Shown here: positions 17,964 to 26,627 of the stretch, in pieces
How the letters are laid out: the number at the start of each line of letters is the position of its first letter
Position numbering within the stretch: position 1 is the stretch's first letter
Assembly (NCBI GenBank): GCA_035471785.1
Contig: DATIPQ010000005.1
Coordinates: forward strand, 114,955-178,954
Length of the DNA: 64,000 bases
Source of the DNA: Acidobacteriota bacterium
GTDB taxonomy: Bacteria; Acidobacteriota; UBA6911; RPQK01; DATIPO01
Direction of reading: 5' to 3'
Program-made: the position numbers and the translations under genes
The notes under the pieces: generated by a model
Seen by the model: only the letters and a program-made list of their open reading frames with translations
Told to the model about the DNA's origin: nothing
The model's database searches: none

Positions 17964-18074
17964 AACTCGACCACACGACGAGAGGCATCGAATCCCCCGC
18001 CGCCGCTGGAGGGCGAACCGCTACTCCCCCAAACCGCCCCGATGGCGGCTTCGAATATCCAATGGAGGAAAATG

Positions 18075-18731
18075 ATGAGCTTGAGAATTAACGACATAGC
18101 GCCGGATTTCACGGCCGAGACGACCGAAGGAACCGTCCACTTTCACCAATGGATCGGAGACGGCTGGGCCATTCTCTTTTCCCACCCCAAAGATTTTACC
18201 CCCGTCTGTACCACGGAACTCGGTGCCGTGGCCGCTCTCAAAGGGGAGTTCGAAAAGCGCAACTGCAAAGTGATGGGTATCAGCGTCGATGGCGTCGGCG
18301 ACCATGTCGCCTGGTCTAAGGACATCGAAGCCTCCCAAGGCCACGCCCTCAACTATCCGCTGGTGGGAGATCCCACTCTGGAGATCGTCAAGCTCTACGA
18401 TATGCTGCCGGCTGACAGCGGAGACAGGGCCAAGGGCCGCACCGCCGTGGACAACGCCACCGCCCGCTCGGTCTTCGTGATCGGGCCCGACAAGAGGATC
18501 AAGGCCACCCTGACTTATCCGATGAGCACGGGACGCAATTTCGCCGAGATCTTGCGGCTGCTGGACTCCTGCCAGTTGACGGCCAAGGAGCAGGTGGCCA
18601 CGCCGGCCAATTGGCAGCAGGGGCAGGATGTGATCATCGCCCCGGCCGTTTCCGACGAGCAGGCCAAAGCCAAGTACCCCGATGGCTGGAAGCAGCCCTT
18701 GCCCTACATCCGCATCGTTCCCCAGCCGTAG
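18075..18731 (+). CDS. 1-Cys (Prx6-type) peroxiredoxin
   Basis: Thiol peroxidase that reduces H2O2 and organic peroxides, 218 residues. The peroxidatic cysteine is C45 in HPKDFTPVCTTELG, and the conserved Arg lies in RSVFVIGPDKRIK. The long C-terminal dimer domain (WQQGQDVIIAP ... YPDGWKQPLPYIR) marks the Prx6 subfamily rather than AhpC. GGAGGAA is one base before ATG 18072 and four before ATG 18075, so the second Met is preferred. It is transcribed alone from its own promoter and converges on the thiolase gene. Confidence 0.9.
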   Translation: MSLRINDIAPDFTAETTEGTVHFHQWIGDGWAILFSHPKDFTPVCTTELGAVAALKGEFEKRNCKVMGISVDGVGDHVAWSKDIEASQGHALNYPLVGDPTLEIVKLYDMLPADSGDRAKGRTAVDNATARSVFVIGPDKRIKATLTYPMSTGRNFAEILRLLDSCQLTAKEQVATPANWQQGQDVIIAPAVSDEQAKAKYPDGWKQPLPYIRIVPQP

Positions 18732-18759
18732 CTGCCGTCGCAACTTCCCACCAACCAAT

Positions 18760-18817
18760 GGCCAACTCCCAAGGCTGCGAAAGCACGGCGCCAGTGCGGC
18801 CGTCTGGGAGTTGGGCC
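18760..18817. terminator. Bidirectional terminator-like inverted repeat
   Basis: GGCCAACTCCCA pairs with TGGGAGTTGGGCC through a 12-bp stem with one bulged base and a 33-base loop. It fills the gap between the convergent peroxiredoxin and thiolase stops. It lacks a clear T-run. A related CCAACTCCCAA text recurs near 31590-31680. Confidence 0.45.
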
Positions 18818-18819
18818 GC

Positions 18820-20001
18820 TCACATCGTCAAGTTCTCGAAAATGCCCGCCGCTCCCATTCCACCGCCTATGCACATGGTACAGAGGCCGTAACGGACCTT
18901 GCGTCGCTTCATCTCGTGGAGCAGAGTGGCGGTCAGCTTGGCGCCGGTGCAACCCAGCGGGTGGCCCAGCGCGATGGCGCCGCCGTTGACGTTAACGATG
19001 TCGGGATCGAGTCCGGCCTCGCGGATGACGGCCAGAGCCTGGGAGGCGAAGGCTTCGTTGAGTTCCACCAGGCCGATGTCGGAGAGCTTGAGTCCAGCCC
19101 GCTTGAGGGCCTTGGGGATGGCTTCCACAGGACCGATGCCCATGATCTCGGGCGCCACTCCGGCCACCGCAAAGCTGACCAGACGGGCCAAGGGCTTCAA
19201 GTCGAGTTCTTTCACCACCTCGCCTGAAAGCAGCGCCGAGGCCGCCGCTCCGTCCGACATCTGGGAGGCGTTGCCGGCCGTGACCGTTCCGCCTTGCTGA
19301 AAAGCAGGACGCAGGCGGGCCAGGGCCTCGGGACTGCTGTCGGCACGCGGGCCCTCGTCCACCTTGAACTCGATTTCCTGCTTGTGGCTGGCGCCGTTGC
19401 AATAGGCCACTTCCTCGATCTGCAGGGGAACGATCTCTTCCTGGAAACGGCCCTTTTCGATGGCGTCGATGGCCTTTTGATGGGAGGCCAGCGAAAAGGC
19501 GTCCTGGTCTTCGCGCCTCACCTTGTACTTGCGGGCCACGTTCTCGGCCGTGATCCCCATGCTGATGTAGACATCGGGGTCGGCCTCGGCCAGTCCGGGA
19601 TCGGGCGAAAAGAAGTAGCCTGTCATGGGCACCATGCTCATCGATTCCGCGCCCCCGGCAATCACGACGTCGTTGCCGCCGGCCACGATCGACTGGTGGG
19701 CCATGGCGATGGTCTGCAGTCCCGAAGAACAGAAGCGGTTGACGGTGGCGGCAGGGACGGCGTCGGGCAGCCCGGCCTTTTGGGCGATGATGCGTCCCAT
19801 GTTCATGCCCTGCTCTCCTTCAGGCATGGCGCAGCCCACCAGCACGTCGTCGACGCGGCCGGGCTCCAGTCCGGTGACCCGATCCAGCGCTGCCCGCAGG
19901 GCGGCGGCTCCCATCAGTTCGGGACGCGTGTTGCGCAGCTTTCCCCGCTTGGCCTTGCCTACTGCCGTGCGGACGCTGCTGACCAAGAATGCTTCTCTCA
20001 T
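18820..20001 (-). CDS. fadA: Acetyl-CoA C-acyltransferase (3-ketoacyl-CoA thiolase)
   Basis: Last step of fatty-acid beta-oxidation: thiolytic release of acetyl-CoA. Chosen ATG gives 393 residues (MREAFLV...); a TTG nine bases upstream is in frame, but GGAG abuts it, whereas the ATG has workable spacing. The nucleophilic cysteine is in NRFCSSGLQT (about C91), the histidine in GGAIALGHPLG, and the second cysteine in CTMCIGGGMG at the C-terminus. These are the complete thiolase signatures. It lies 27 bases downstream of fadN in the same direction, which is the usual two-gene beta-oxidation unit. Confidence 0.93.
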   Translation of the reverse strand: MREAFLVSSVRTAVGKAKRGKLRNTRPELMGAAALRAALDRVTGLEPGRVDDVLVGCAMPEGEQGMNMGRIIAQKAGLPDAVPAATVNRFCSSGLQTIAMAHQSIVAGGNDVVIAGGAESMSMVPMTGYFFSPDPGLAEADPDVYISMGITAENVARKYKVRREDQDAFSLASHQKAIDAIEKGRFQEEIVPLQIEEVAYCNGASHKQEIEFKVDEGPRADSSPEALARLRPAFQQGGTVTAGNASQMSDGAAASALLSGEVVKELDLKPLARLVSFAVAGVAPEIMGIGPVEAIPKALKRAGLKLSDIGLVELNEAFASQALAVIREAGLDPDIVNVNGGAIALGHPLGCTGAKLTATLLHEMKRRKVRYGLCTMCIGGGMGAAGIFENLTM

Positions 20002-20028
20002 ATTGTTCAACTCCGGTTCAATATCGGG

Positions 20029-22431
20029 CTAGTTCCTCAACGGTTTGCCGGTCTTGAGCAGGTGTTCGATACGCTGCTGGGTTTTCTTCTGGCCCAGAAG
20101 CGAGAGGAAGATTTCGCGCTCCAGTTCGAGCAGGTAGTCCTCATGCACGTGGGAAGGCCCGCTCAGCTCGCCTCCGCAGAGAATGTGAGACAGGCGCTCG
20201 GCCAGGTAAACGTCGTACTCGCTGGCGTATCCGGCCTGCTGCATGCTGCGGGCGGCGATTTCCAGAAAGGCTTTGCCTTGACGTCCCAGCACGTAGATGG
20301 CGGTGCGCACGGGCGGCGGAGCGTAGCCTTGGCGGGAAAGCCTCAGCACTTCCTGCTTGGCCACGTAGATGCGCCGCGCCGCGTTCATGACGACCCTGCT
20401 GGAAGGGAGCAGGTAGCCCAACTCGACAGCCTCCTGCGCGCTGGTGGCCACCTTGGCCGTGCCGATGGCCTCGAAGGCTTTTTGCAGAAAAGGCTGTACC
20501 TGGTTGGGAAACTCGTTGGCCGCGGACTCGGCCGCGCGGGCCGCCATGTGAGTGGATCCGCTGCCGGCCGGGATCAGCCCCACGCCCAATTCCACCAGGC
20601 CGATGTAGGATTCGGTGGGCGCCACCACCTGGGCGCTACCCATGGCGATCTCGCAAGCGCCCCCCAGCACCCGCTGGTGCAGGGCCGTGACAACCGGCTT
20701 GGAGGCGTAGCGGATGCGCTGGACAGTGGCTTGAAACCCGTTGACAGCTTGCACGATGAGGTCGAATCGGCCGTCCTGGGCGGCCAGCGCCGCTTCGCCC
20801 AGATTGGCCCCCACGGAGAAGTTGTTGCCCTCGTTTCCGATGACCATGCCGTGGTAGTCGCCGTTCTCGACGATCTCGATGGCCTGCTGGATCCCCTGCA
20901 TGACCTGGGTGCCCAGGGTGTTGGCCTTGGAACGGAATTCGTAAAGCAGCACTCCCTGGCCCAGATCGAGCAGGGCGGCTTCATCGTTCTTCCAGACCTC
21001 GCGCTCTTCTTCGGCCTTGATAAAGTTGAGCTGGATCTCGTCCTCGGGGGGAGTGTCGGGCTGATAGCCGCGGCCCGGAAGGTAAACGGTGCGCCGCCGG
21101 CCGCGGCCCTGGTAGAAGGACTCGGCTCCAGCCTTTTCCATCTCGCCGATCCAAGCGGGCAGTTGCAGCCCCCGTTGCCGCATGTCTTGCAGGACTTGCT
21201 CGAAGCCCAGCGCGTCCCAAAACTGGAAGGGTCCTTTCTCCCAGGCGAAGCCCCACCGCACGGCCCGGTCCACGTCGGCCGGGTTGTCGGAAATCTCCGG
21301 CACCCGGCGGGCCGCGTAGGCCATCACGTCGAGGATGGAATCGCGGAAGAATTCCCCCGCCCGTCCCTGATCCCGATAAAGTGCGCGCAAGCGTTCATCG
21401 AGGTTGGAGATCTTCTTCAGCCCATCCAGATCGCCCAGGTCCATCTCGGCGGGTGGCGTATATTCCAGGGTCTGGAAATCGACGGAGAGGATATCTTCGC
21501 CGACCTTCTGGTAAAAACCCTTCTTGGTCTTGGCTCCCAGGGCTCCGGAGTCGACCAGCTTGCGCACTTTGTCGGGAATCTTGAAGGCCTCGCGGCTCTC
21601 ATCTTCGGGAACCGCCTCATAGAGGTTCTCGCTGACATAGACCATGGTGTCCAGGCCCACCACGTCGGCGGTGCGGAAAGTAGCGCTCTTGGGCCGTCCC
21701 GTCAGCGGACCCGTGAGGGTGTCGATCTCCTCGATGGTGTAGCCTTCGTCAGTGGTTCCGCGGATCGAGCGGTTCATGGCGTAAACGCCGATGCGGTTGC
21801 CGATGAAATTGGGCCTGTCTTTGGCGATCACCACGCCTTTGCCCAGGTGGACGCGGGCGAACCATTTCATGCGTTCGACCAAGCCGGGATCGGTTTTGGG
21901 CGTGGGGATCAGTTCGAAAAGCCGCAGGTAGCGGGGTGGATTGAAGAAATGCGTCCCCATGAAGCGCTTCTTGAAATCGTCCGAGCGGTCCTGGGCGATC
22001 TGGTGGATGGGCAGTCCCGAGGTATTGGTGGTGATGACGGCATCGGGCGCCGCATGCCGCTCGACGCGCTGCATGACCTGGCGCTTGATGTCCATCTTCT
22101 CGATGACCGCCTCCAGCACCCAGTCGGCTTGGCCGATTCGTTCGAAGTCGTCCTCGAAATTGCCCACTTCGATCCGCCGCGCCGTCTTGTCGGTGACGAA
22201 AGGAGCCGGCCTCATCTTCTGGGCCTTCTTGAAGGCGGCCTCCACGACTGAATTGTTGGGGCCGTCCTGGGGGGCTACGTCCAGCAGCAAGACCTGCAGT
22301 CCGGCGTTGGCCAGATGGGCTGCGATCTGGGAACCCATCACGCCGGCGCCCAGCACGGCCGCGCGGCGGAAGGGCCTATGACTTTCAACTCGAATCAGTT
22401 CTTTGCGTTCGTCTAGTTTCTGACTTTCCAT
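20029..22431 (-). CDS. fadN: 3-hydroxyacyl-CoA dehydrogenase / enoyl-CoA hydratase (FadN type)
   Basis: Bifunctional beta-oxidation enzyme that hydrates enoyl-CoA and oxidises 3-hydroxyacyl-CoA with NAD+. About 800 residues from the chosen ATG (MESQKLDERK). An NAD-binding GAGVMG (28-33) opens the dehydrogenase domain (to about 400), and an enoyl-CoA hydratase domain is C-terminal (VIGNEGNNFSVGANLGE, about 520-700). That dehydrogenase-first order is FadN-like, the reverse of E. coli FadB. The open frame extends another 62 codons upstream, but those residues do not resemble the family; ATG 22449 is an alternative. It is first in the fadN-fadA pair. No acyl-CoA dehydrogenase or regulator gene is adjacent. 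Confidence 0.92.
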   Translation of the reverse strand: MESQKLDERKELIRVESHRPFRRAAVLGAGVMGSQIAAHLANAGLQVLLLDVAPQDGPNNSVVEAAFKKAQKMRPAPFVTDKTARRIEVGNFEDDFERIGQADWVLEAVIEKMDIKRQVMQRVERHAAPDAVITTNTSGLPIHQIAQDRSDDFKKRFMGTHFFNPPRYLRLFELIPTPKTDPGLVERMKWFARVHLGKGVVIAKDRPNFIGNRIGVYAMNRSIRGTTDEGYTIEEIDTLTGPLTGRPKSATFRTADVVGLDTMVYVSENLYEAVPEDESREAFKIPDKVRKLVDSGALGAKTKKGFYQKVGEDILSVDFQTLEYTPPAEMDLGDLDGLKKISNLDERLRALYRDQGRAGEFFRDSILDVMAYAARRVPEISDNPADVDRAVRWGFAWEKGPFQFWDALGFEQVLQDMRQRGLQLPAWIGEMEKAGAESFYQGRGRRRTVYLPGRGYQPDTPPEDEIQLNFIKAEEEREVWKNDEAALLDLGQGVLLYEFRSKANTLGTQVMQGIQQAIEIVENGDYHGMVIGNEGNNFSVGANLGEAALAAQDGRFDLIVQAVNGFQATVQRIRYASKPVVTALHQRVLGGACEIAMGSAQVVAPTESYIGLVELGVGLIPAGSGSTHMAARAAESAANEFPNQVQPFLQKAFEAIGTAKVATSAQEAVELGYLLPSSRVVMNAARRIYVAKQEVLRLSRQGYAPPPVRTAIYVLGRQGKAFLEIAARSMQQAGYASEYDVYLAERLSHILCGGELSGPSHVHEDYLLELEREIFLSLLGQKKTQQRIEHLLKTGKPLRN

Positions 22432-22654
22432 CAAGTCACACTGTACCATTAACCGGAAATCGAACCCACTGGCCTCTCTCCGCTCAGGAAACGACACCGG
22501 AAGACCGCGGCAAACCCAGTTCGATGCCCGACAGAAAAGGCAGATCCTTGGGCGAGCAGAGCAGCCGGGCCTTGAGCCGGATGGTGCGGTAGGCGGCAAA
22601 GCCTCCAACAAGGACATTCCGTATTTCCGGAGTCTGAGCGGGGCAGCTTCTGTC

Positions 22655-22660
22655 TATAAT
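22655..22660 (+). promoter_or_regulatory. Candidate -10 box of the PAP2 gene
   Basis: Perfect TATAAT, with no convincing -35 at 16-18 bases. It sits 39 bases before the ATG, in the spacer divergent from fadN. Confidence 0.35.
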
Positions 22661-22699
22661 GTCGGCGCGCAGAGTCTTCGGGCATCTAGAGTTCAATCT

Positions 22700-23605
22700 A
22701 TGGATTTCACCTACGACTGGTCGCTGCCGACGCTGCTGGCCCTGGCTTACGTGGCGGTTCACGCCTGCTTCCTCCTGGCGGCCCGTCACCCTCCCCCTCA
22801 GCGCGGCCGGTGGTTGGCTGCCGACCTGTTGCTGGCGGCGGGTCTGAGCGGGCTGCTCTGGTACGGTTACGGAACATCACCCGGCGGACGCCCCCTGCAT
22901 CCCTTCCTGCGCCTATGGGGCCCGGTGATCTTCTACTGGTGGGCCTACACCTGGGCGGGACGGGTCCTCTTCGTCTTCCATGCTTCTCACAGGAGTTGGG
23001 ACGGCGCCCTGATCAGGTGGGAAGGGCGCCTTTTAGGGCAGCCCAGCCTGTGGATGGCCCGCTATGGCGGACGTCCGGGCGTGGAGATCATGCAGATCTC
23101 CTACGCCTCTTACTACCTCTACACTCCGGTCATTGGCGCGGCCCTCCACCTGCGCGGACGCTTCGAGGCCTTCGAGGCGATGAGTTTCGCGGTGCTTTTG
23201 GGGTACCTGGTTTCTTATTCCTGCTACTCCCTCATGCCTGTCTGGGGGCCGCGCTGGGGACTGGTCAAAGAGGGACTGCTGGAGGAGCGGAACCAGCTCA
23301 TGCGCGGCTATGCGGTGACGGCGGCCCTCAACCGCCTGATGTACGGGGGCTTGGCCCACAAGGGCGGCGCCATGCCCAGCGGACACGCTTCAACGGCCGT
23401 CATCTTCGCCGTCTGGTGCGGACGTCTCTGGGGCTGGGAAGGGCTGGCGGCGGGATGGCTCATCGCTCTCGCCATGATGCTGGCCTCGATCTACGGCCGC
23501 TATCACTATGTTGCCGACGTGGCCGCCGGCGCCCTGCTGGGTTGGCTCTCCCTGCTCTGCGCCGACGCCCTCTTTCCTCATGCCGCGCTGGTTGCTGCAT
23601 CCTAA
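22700..23605 (+). CDS. PAP2-family membrane phosphatase
   Basis: Integral membrane protein, 301 residues, with about seven hydrophobic segments and the type 2 phosphatidic-acid-phosphatase signatures near the C-terminus: HKGGAMPSGHAST (about 222-234) and SIYGRYHYVADVAAG (about 262-276), which carry the catalytic histidines. The first PAP2 motif (KxxxxxxRP) is not convincing, which resembles the Aur1/Ipt-like inositol-phosphoryl transferase branch more than undecaprenyl-PP phosphatases. Likely substrates are lipid phosphates at the outer face of the membrane; the exact one is unknown. It is transcribed alone, divergent from the fad operon. Confidence 0.8.
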   Translation: MDFTYDWSLPTLLALAYVAVHACFLLAARHPPPQRGRWLAADLLLAAGLSGLLWYGYGTSPGGRPLHPFLRLWGPVIFYWWAYTWAGRVLFVFHASHRSWDGALIRWEGRLLGQPSLWMARYGGRPGVEIMQISYASYYLYTPVIGAALHLRGRFEAFEAMSFAVLLGYLVSYSCYSLMPVWGPRWGLVKEGLLEERNQLMRGYAVTAALNRLMYGGLAHKGGAMPSGHASTAVIFAVWCGRLWGWEGLAAGWLIALAMMLASIYGRYHYVADVAAGALLGWLSLLCADALFPHAALVAAS

Positions 23606-23639
23606 CTGAATTCGGATTAACCTCGGTATCCAGGGTTGC

Positions 23640-23762
23640 GCCCTTGCGTCGCTGCGCCTGCAGCGGGCTGCACCCGGGGCTGGCCAACGGCTTCCCTTCG
23701 CGGGATTCTCTGGAACCTCGCGTCCCGCCCCTCGCACTTGGCAAGACTCTGGCTCAAAACTC
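23640..23762. repeat. Degenerate dispersed spacer repeat, copy 2
   Basis: Partner of the spacer repeat near 16440-16545; the shared core begins at 23740. The whole 578-base spacer between the PAP2 and aconitase genes holds this repeat, a short gene relic on the minus strand and the aconitase promoter. No intact gene is seen. Confidence 0.3.
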
Positions 23763-23775
23763 CTGATGTCCTGCA

Positions 23776-23893
23776 CTAAGGGGACGGCAGGCCGCCGTAG
23801 ACTTGCTCCATCAGATCCTTGAAAGGCTTTTCCCGGCGATAGGCGGCGAAGGCCGGCTCATGAGCCATGAAGAGGGAGCCGAAGTTTCCATGA
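23776..23893 (-). pseudogene. C-terminal relic of an unidentified protein
   Basis: About 38 codons read cleanly on the minus strand, ending ...EPAFAAYRREKPFKDLMEQV...SP and TAG. The pattern 'PxFxxYRxxxxFxxLM' is like the last residues of TPR-containing cyclase or kinase proteins (xPxFDPLRxDPRF). No open frame continues upstream, so it would be a truncated remnant. The family guess is weak. Confidence 0.25.
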
Positions 23894-24106
23894 GCGGAGT
23901 GTCGAAGCCCTGCGAATCAATGGGCCAGTCAGGAAGCGCTGTCTCGCCCTGGCGGATGACCCGCCCCACCCGGGGCAGCCGCTCCTCCTTCTCCTTCTAT
24001 CCGCCTCTTGGTCTTCCAACGGCGTTCGCTGAGGCGGTCGCGAAGGAATGCGTTTCACTTGCCCGGATGCTAGCTCGCAGTACTCGGTCAGGTCGCCTGT
24101 CGAGAC

Positions 24107-24136
24107 TTAACAAAGATAGGCGTGGTACGCTATTAT
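24107..24136 (+). promoter_or_regulatory. Candidate promoter of the aconitase gene
   Basis: TTAACA, an 18-base spacer, then TATTAT, followed by an AT-rich leader of about 47 bases before the ATG. The local AT content stands out from the GC-rich surroundings. Confidence 0.45.
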
Positions 24137-24183
24137 TGGAGAATATAACTCAAATGAAATCAATAAGATAGAAAGACAGCCCC

Positions 24184-26127
24184 ATGGCGTTGAACGTTTC
24201 GCGAAAGCTCATAGAGTCCCACCTCGTCGAGGGGGAGATGCGGCCCGGCGAGGAAATCGCCATCGAGATCGACCAGACTCTGACCCAGGACGCCACCGGC
24301 ACCCTGGTGATGCTCGAGCTGGAGGCCATGGGGCTGGACCGGGTCAAGACAGAATTGTCGGCCCAGTACGTCGACCACAACCTCATTCAGGAAGATTTCA
24401 AGAACCCCGACGACCACCTCTTCCTGAGAAGCGCCTGCCAGCGGTTCGGGGTTTGGTACGGGCGTCCGGGCACGGGGGTCAGCCACCCCGTCCACATGGA
24501 GCGCTTCGGCAAGCCCGGCAAGAGCCTGATCGGCTCCGACTCCCATACTCCGGCGGCCGGTTCGCTGGGCATGCTGGCCATCGGCGCCGGCGGACTGGAA
24601 GTGGCCATGGCCATGGCGGGTCGCCCCTGCCACCTCAACATGCCCCAGATCTGGGGCGTCCGCCTGACGGGGCGACTGCCCGATTGGGTGAGCGCCAAGG
24701 ACGTGATCCTGGAGATGCTGCGCCGCCACGACGTCGATGGCGCAGCAGGCTGCATCATCGAATACTACGGGCCGGGACTGGAGGCCCTCAGCGCCATGGA
24801 CCGTCACGTGATCGCCAACATGGGCACCGAGTTGGGAGCCACCACCACTGTCTTCCCGGCCGACGGGCAGGTTCGGAGCTTCCTGCGCTCGCAGGGAAGA
24901 GAGGACGACTATCGCGAACTCGTCGCCGACCCGGAGGCCTCCTACGACCGCCACGAGGAGATCGACCTGTCCCAACTGGAGCCGCTGACCGCCAAGCCCT
25001 CCAGCCCCGGCAACGTGGTTCCCGTCAGCCAAGTGGCAGGACGCCCGGTTTACCAATGCTATATTGGTTCCTCGGCCAATCCTGGCTACCGCGACTTCGC
25101 CGTGGCCGCCGAAATCGTCAAGGGGCGACGCACCTCCGAGGAGGTCTCCTTCGACATCAACCCCACCTCTCGGCAGATTCTGGAGAACCTGGTACGTGAC
25201 AGCCACATCCTCAGCCTGATCCAGGCCGGCGCACGCCTCCATCAAGCTGGCTGCAACGGATGCATCGGCATGGGACAGGCGCCCGCCACGGGCCAGATCA
25301 GCCTGCGCACCGTCCCCCGCAACTTCCCGGCCCGCTCGGGGACGGTGGAAGACGCCGTCTACCTGGTCAGCCCGGAAACCGCTGCCGCATCAGCGCTGAC
25401 CGGCAAGATCACCGACCCCCGCACCCTCGACATGGACTATCCCCGGATAATCGAACCCGACCACCCCATCCTCCACACGGACGCTCTGGAAGCGCCCCTT
25501 CCCGAGTCCGAGGCGGCGGCGGTGGAGCTGCGCAAGGGACCCAATATCGCCTCCATTCCCGATCTCCAACCCGTCCCCGAAGAAATCCGCCTGCCGGTAC
25601 TGCTCAAGGTTGCAGACGATGTCTCGACCGACGAGATCATGCCCGCGGGAAGCGAGGTGCTGCCTTTCCGCAGCAACATTCCCAAGATCAGCGAGTTCGT
25701 TTACCGTGATTTGGCCCCGGACTACGCTCGGAAGGCTCGGCAGAGGCGTGACGACTCCGGACATGCTGTGGTCGGAGGCGACAACTACGGTCAAGGCTCA
25801 AGCCGCGAGCACGCCGCTTTGGCTCCGCGCTACCTGGGATTGCGGCTGGTGCTGGCCAAGTCGTTCGCCCGCATTCACTGGCAGAACCTGGTCAACTTCG
25901 GCATCCTGCCCTTGAGTCTTGCATCGGAGGAGGCCTATGACTCCATCGGGCAGGGTGACCAACTGCGCCTCAGCCGCCTCCACTCCCAACTGCGAGAATC
26001 GCGCCGGGTGGAAGTCGAGAACCTTACCCAAGGCGACCGCATGCAAACCCGTCACGCTCTTTCACCCCGCCAGGTCGAGGTCCTGCTCGCAGGCGGATTG
26101 ATTCCCTGGATGCGAGCCCACAAGTGA
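24184..26127 (+). CDS. Aconitate hydratase, short form
   Basis: TCA-cycle enzyme interconverting citrate and isocitrate, 647 residues, the short 'Aquifex-type' length rather than about 900 for AcnA. The large domain has SLIGSDSHTPAAGSLGMLAIG (about 118-138), and the swivel domain is C-terminal with GDNYGQGSSREHAALAPRYLG (about 533-553). Two cluster cysteines are in AGCNGCIGMG (C357 and C360). The third position, usually Cys in IGSCTN, reads IGSSAN here (S297), with the nearest cysteine at C292. That may be normal for this subfamily or may mean an altered cluster. It is transcribed from its own promoter. Confidence 0.88.
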   Translation: MALNVSRKLIESHLVEGEMRPGEEIAIEIDQTLTQDATGTLVMLELEAMGLDRVKTELSAQYVDHNLIQEDFKNPDDHLFLRSACQRFGVWYGRPGTGVSHPVHMERFGKPGKSLIGSDSHTPAAGSLGMLAIGAGGLEVAMAMAGRPCHLNMPQIWGVRLTGRLPDWVSAKDVILEMLRRHDVDGAAGCIIEYYGPGLEALSAMDRHVIANMGTELGATTTVFPADGQVRSFLRSQGREDDYRELVADPEASYDRHEEIDLSQLEPLTAKPSSPGNVVPVSQVAGRPVYQCYIGSSANPGYRDFAVAAEIVKGRRTSEEVSFDINPTSRQILENLVRDSHILSLIQAGARLHQAGCNGCIGMGQAPATGQISLRTVPRNFPARSGTVEDAVYLVSPETAAASALTGKITDPRTLDMDYPRIIEPDHPILHTDALEAPLPESEAAAVELRKGPNIASIPDLQPVPEEIRLPVLLKVADDVSTDEIMPAGSEVLPFRSNIPKISEFVYRDLAPDYARKARQRRDDSGHAVVGGDNYGQGSSREHAALAPRYLGLRLVLAKSFARIHWQNLVNFGILPLSLASEEAYDSIGQGDQLRLSRLHSQLRESRRVEVENLTQGDRMQTRHALSPRQVEVLLAGGLIPWMRAHK

Positions 26128-26148
26128 ATCAGCCCGCTGTGCCCTGGG

Positions 26149-26188
26149 GCCACCAGGTGGCCAACAAGTTCACGCACGAATCAAGTTT
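26149..26188 (+). repeat. Dispersed 40-bp element, copy 2
   Basis: Hairpin GCCAC-CAG-GTGGC plus the conserved tail ending TCAAGTTT, matching the copy at 16331-16370 at 35 of 40 bases. It begins 22 bases after the aconitase stop and abuts the broken end of a methyltransferase relic. Confidence 0.5.
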
Positions 26189-26202
26189 GGCGCCCTCCTT
26201 AC

Positions 26203-26356
26203 AGTGTTCCAAGTCGAGGACTGTGCCTCGGCTGGCCCGGTGAGCAGTCAGGATTGCCGCCATCAGCGAACCTTGTCCGCCGCCCAAGTCGATGACGTTC
26301 TCTTTGCCCGAGAAGTCGTAGGCCTGAGCGATGGCCGAGGCCACGTGGCGGGTCAT
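26203..26356 (-). pseudogene. O-methyltransferase relic
   Basis: A minus-strand stretch of about 51 codons reads like the SAM-binding start of a hydroxyneurosporene/acetylserotonin-type O-methyltransferase: MTRHVASAIAQAYDFSGKEN, then VIDLGGGQGSLMAAIL and VLDLEH. After that the frame enters the dispersed 40-bp element and stops; upstream the homology is lost. Only motif I and its surroundings survive, so the gene is a fragment. The rest of the spacer (to about 26627) shows no other gene. Confidence 0.5.
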
Positions 26357-26627
26357 TTCGCTTCAGCCGGTTCATGGTGGCGCCTTTCATGCACCACATC
26401 AACTCGACAAGGCCGTGCGAGCGGTCGGGTATCCACTCGCTGTAGGACCAGTCTGTCCCGCTGAAGTGCGTCAAGCGCATGAGGTCCTCGGTGGGACCGA
26501 TTCTACTTCAACCGGAAGATCCCGTCGAACGGCCCAGGTCGGAGCCGCCTGACGGCGTCGGCAAGACCTTCTCTATGTGGACAACTCGCTGCGCCGCAGG
26601 CCTGGAAGGCGTAAACTAATAGGCCCT

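Noticed and set aside
19294-22251. 985-codon open frame on the plus strand
   Set aside because: It is the antisense of fadA and fadN, which have full family motifs. GC-rich codon use keeps antisense frames open; the product is low-complexity His/Gly/Val text with no family.
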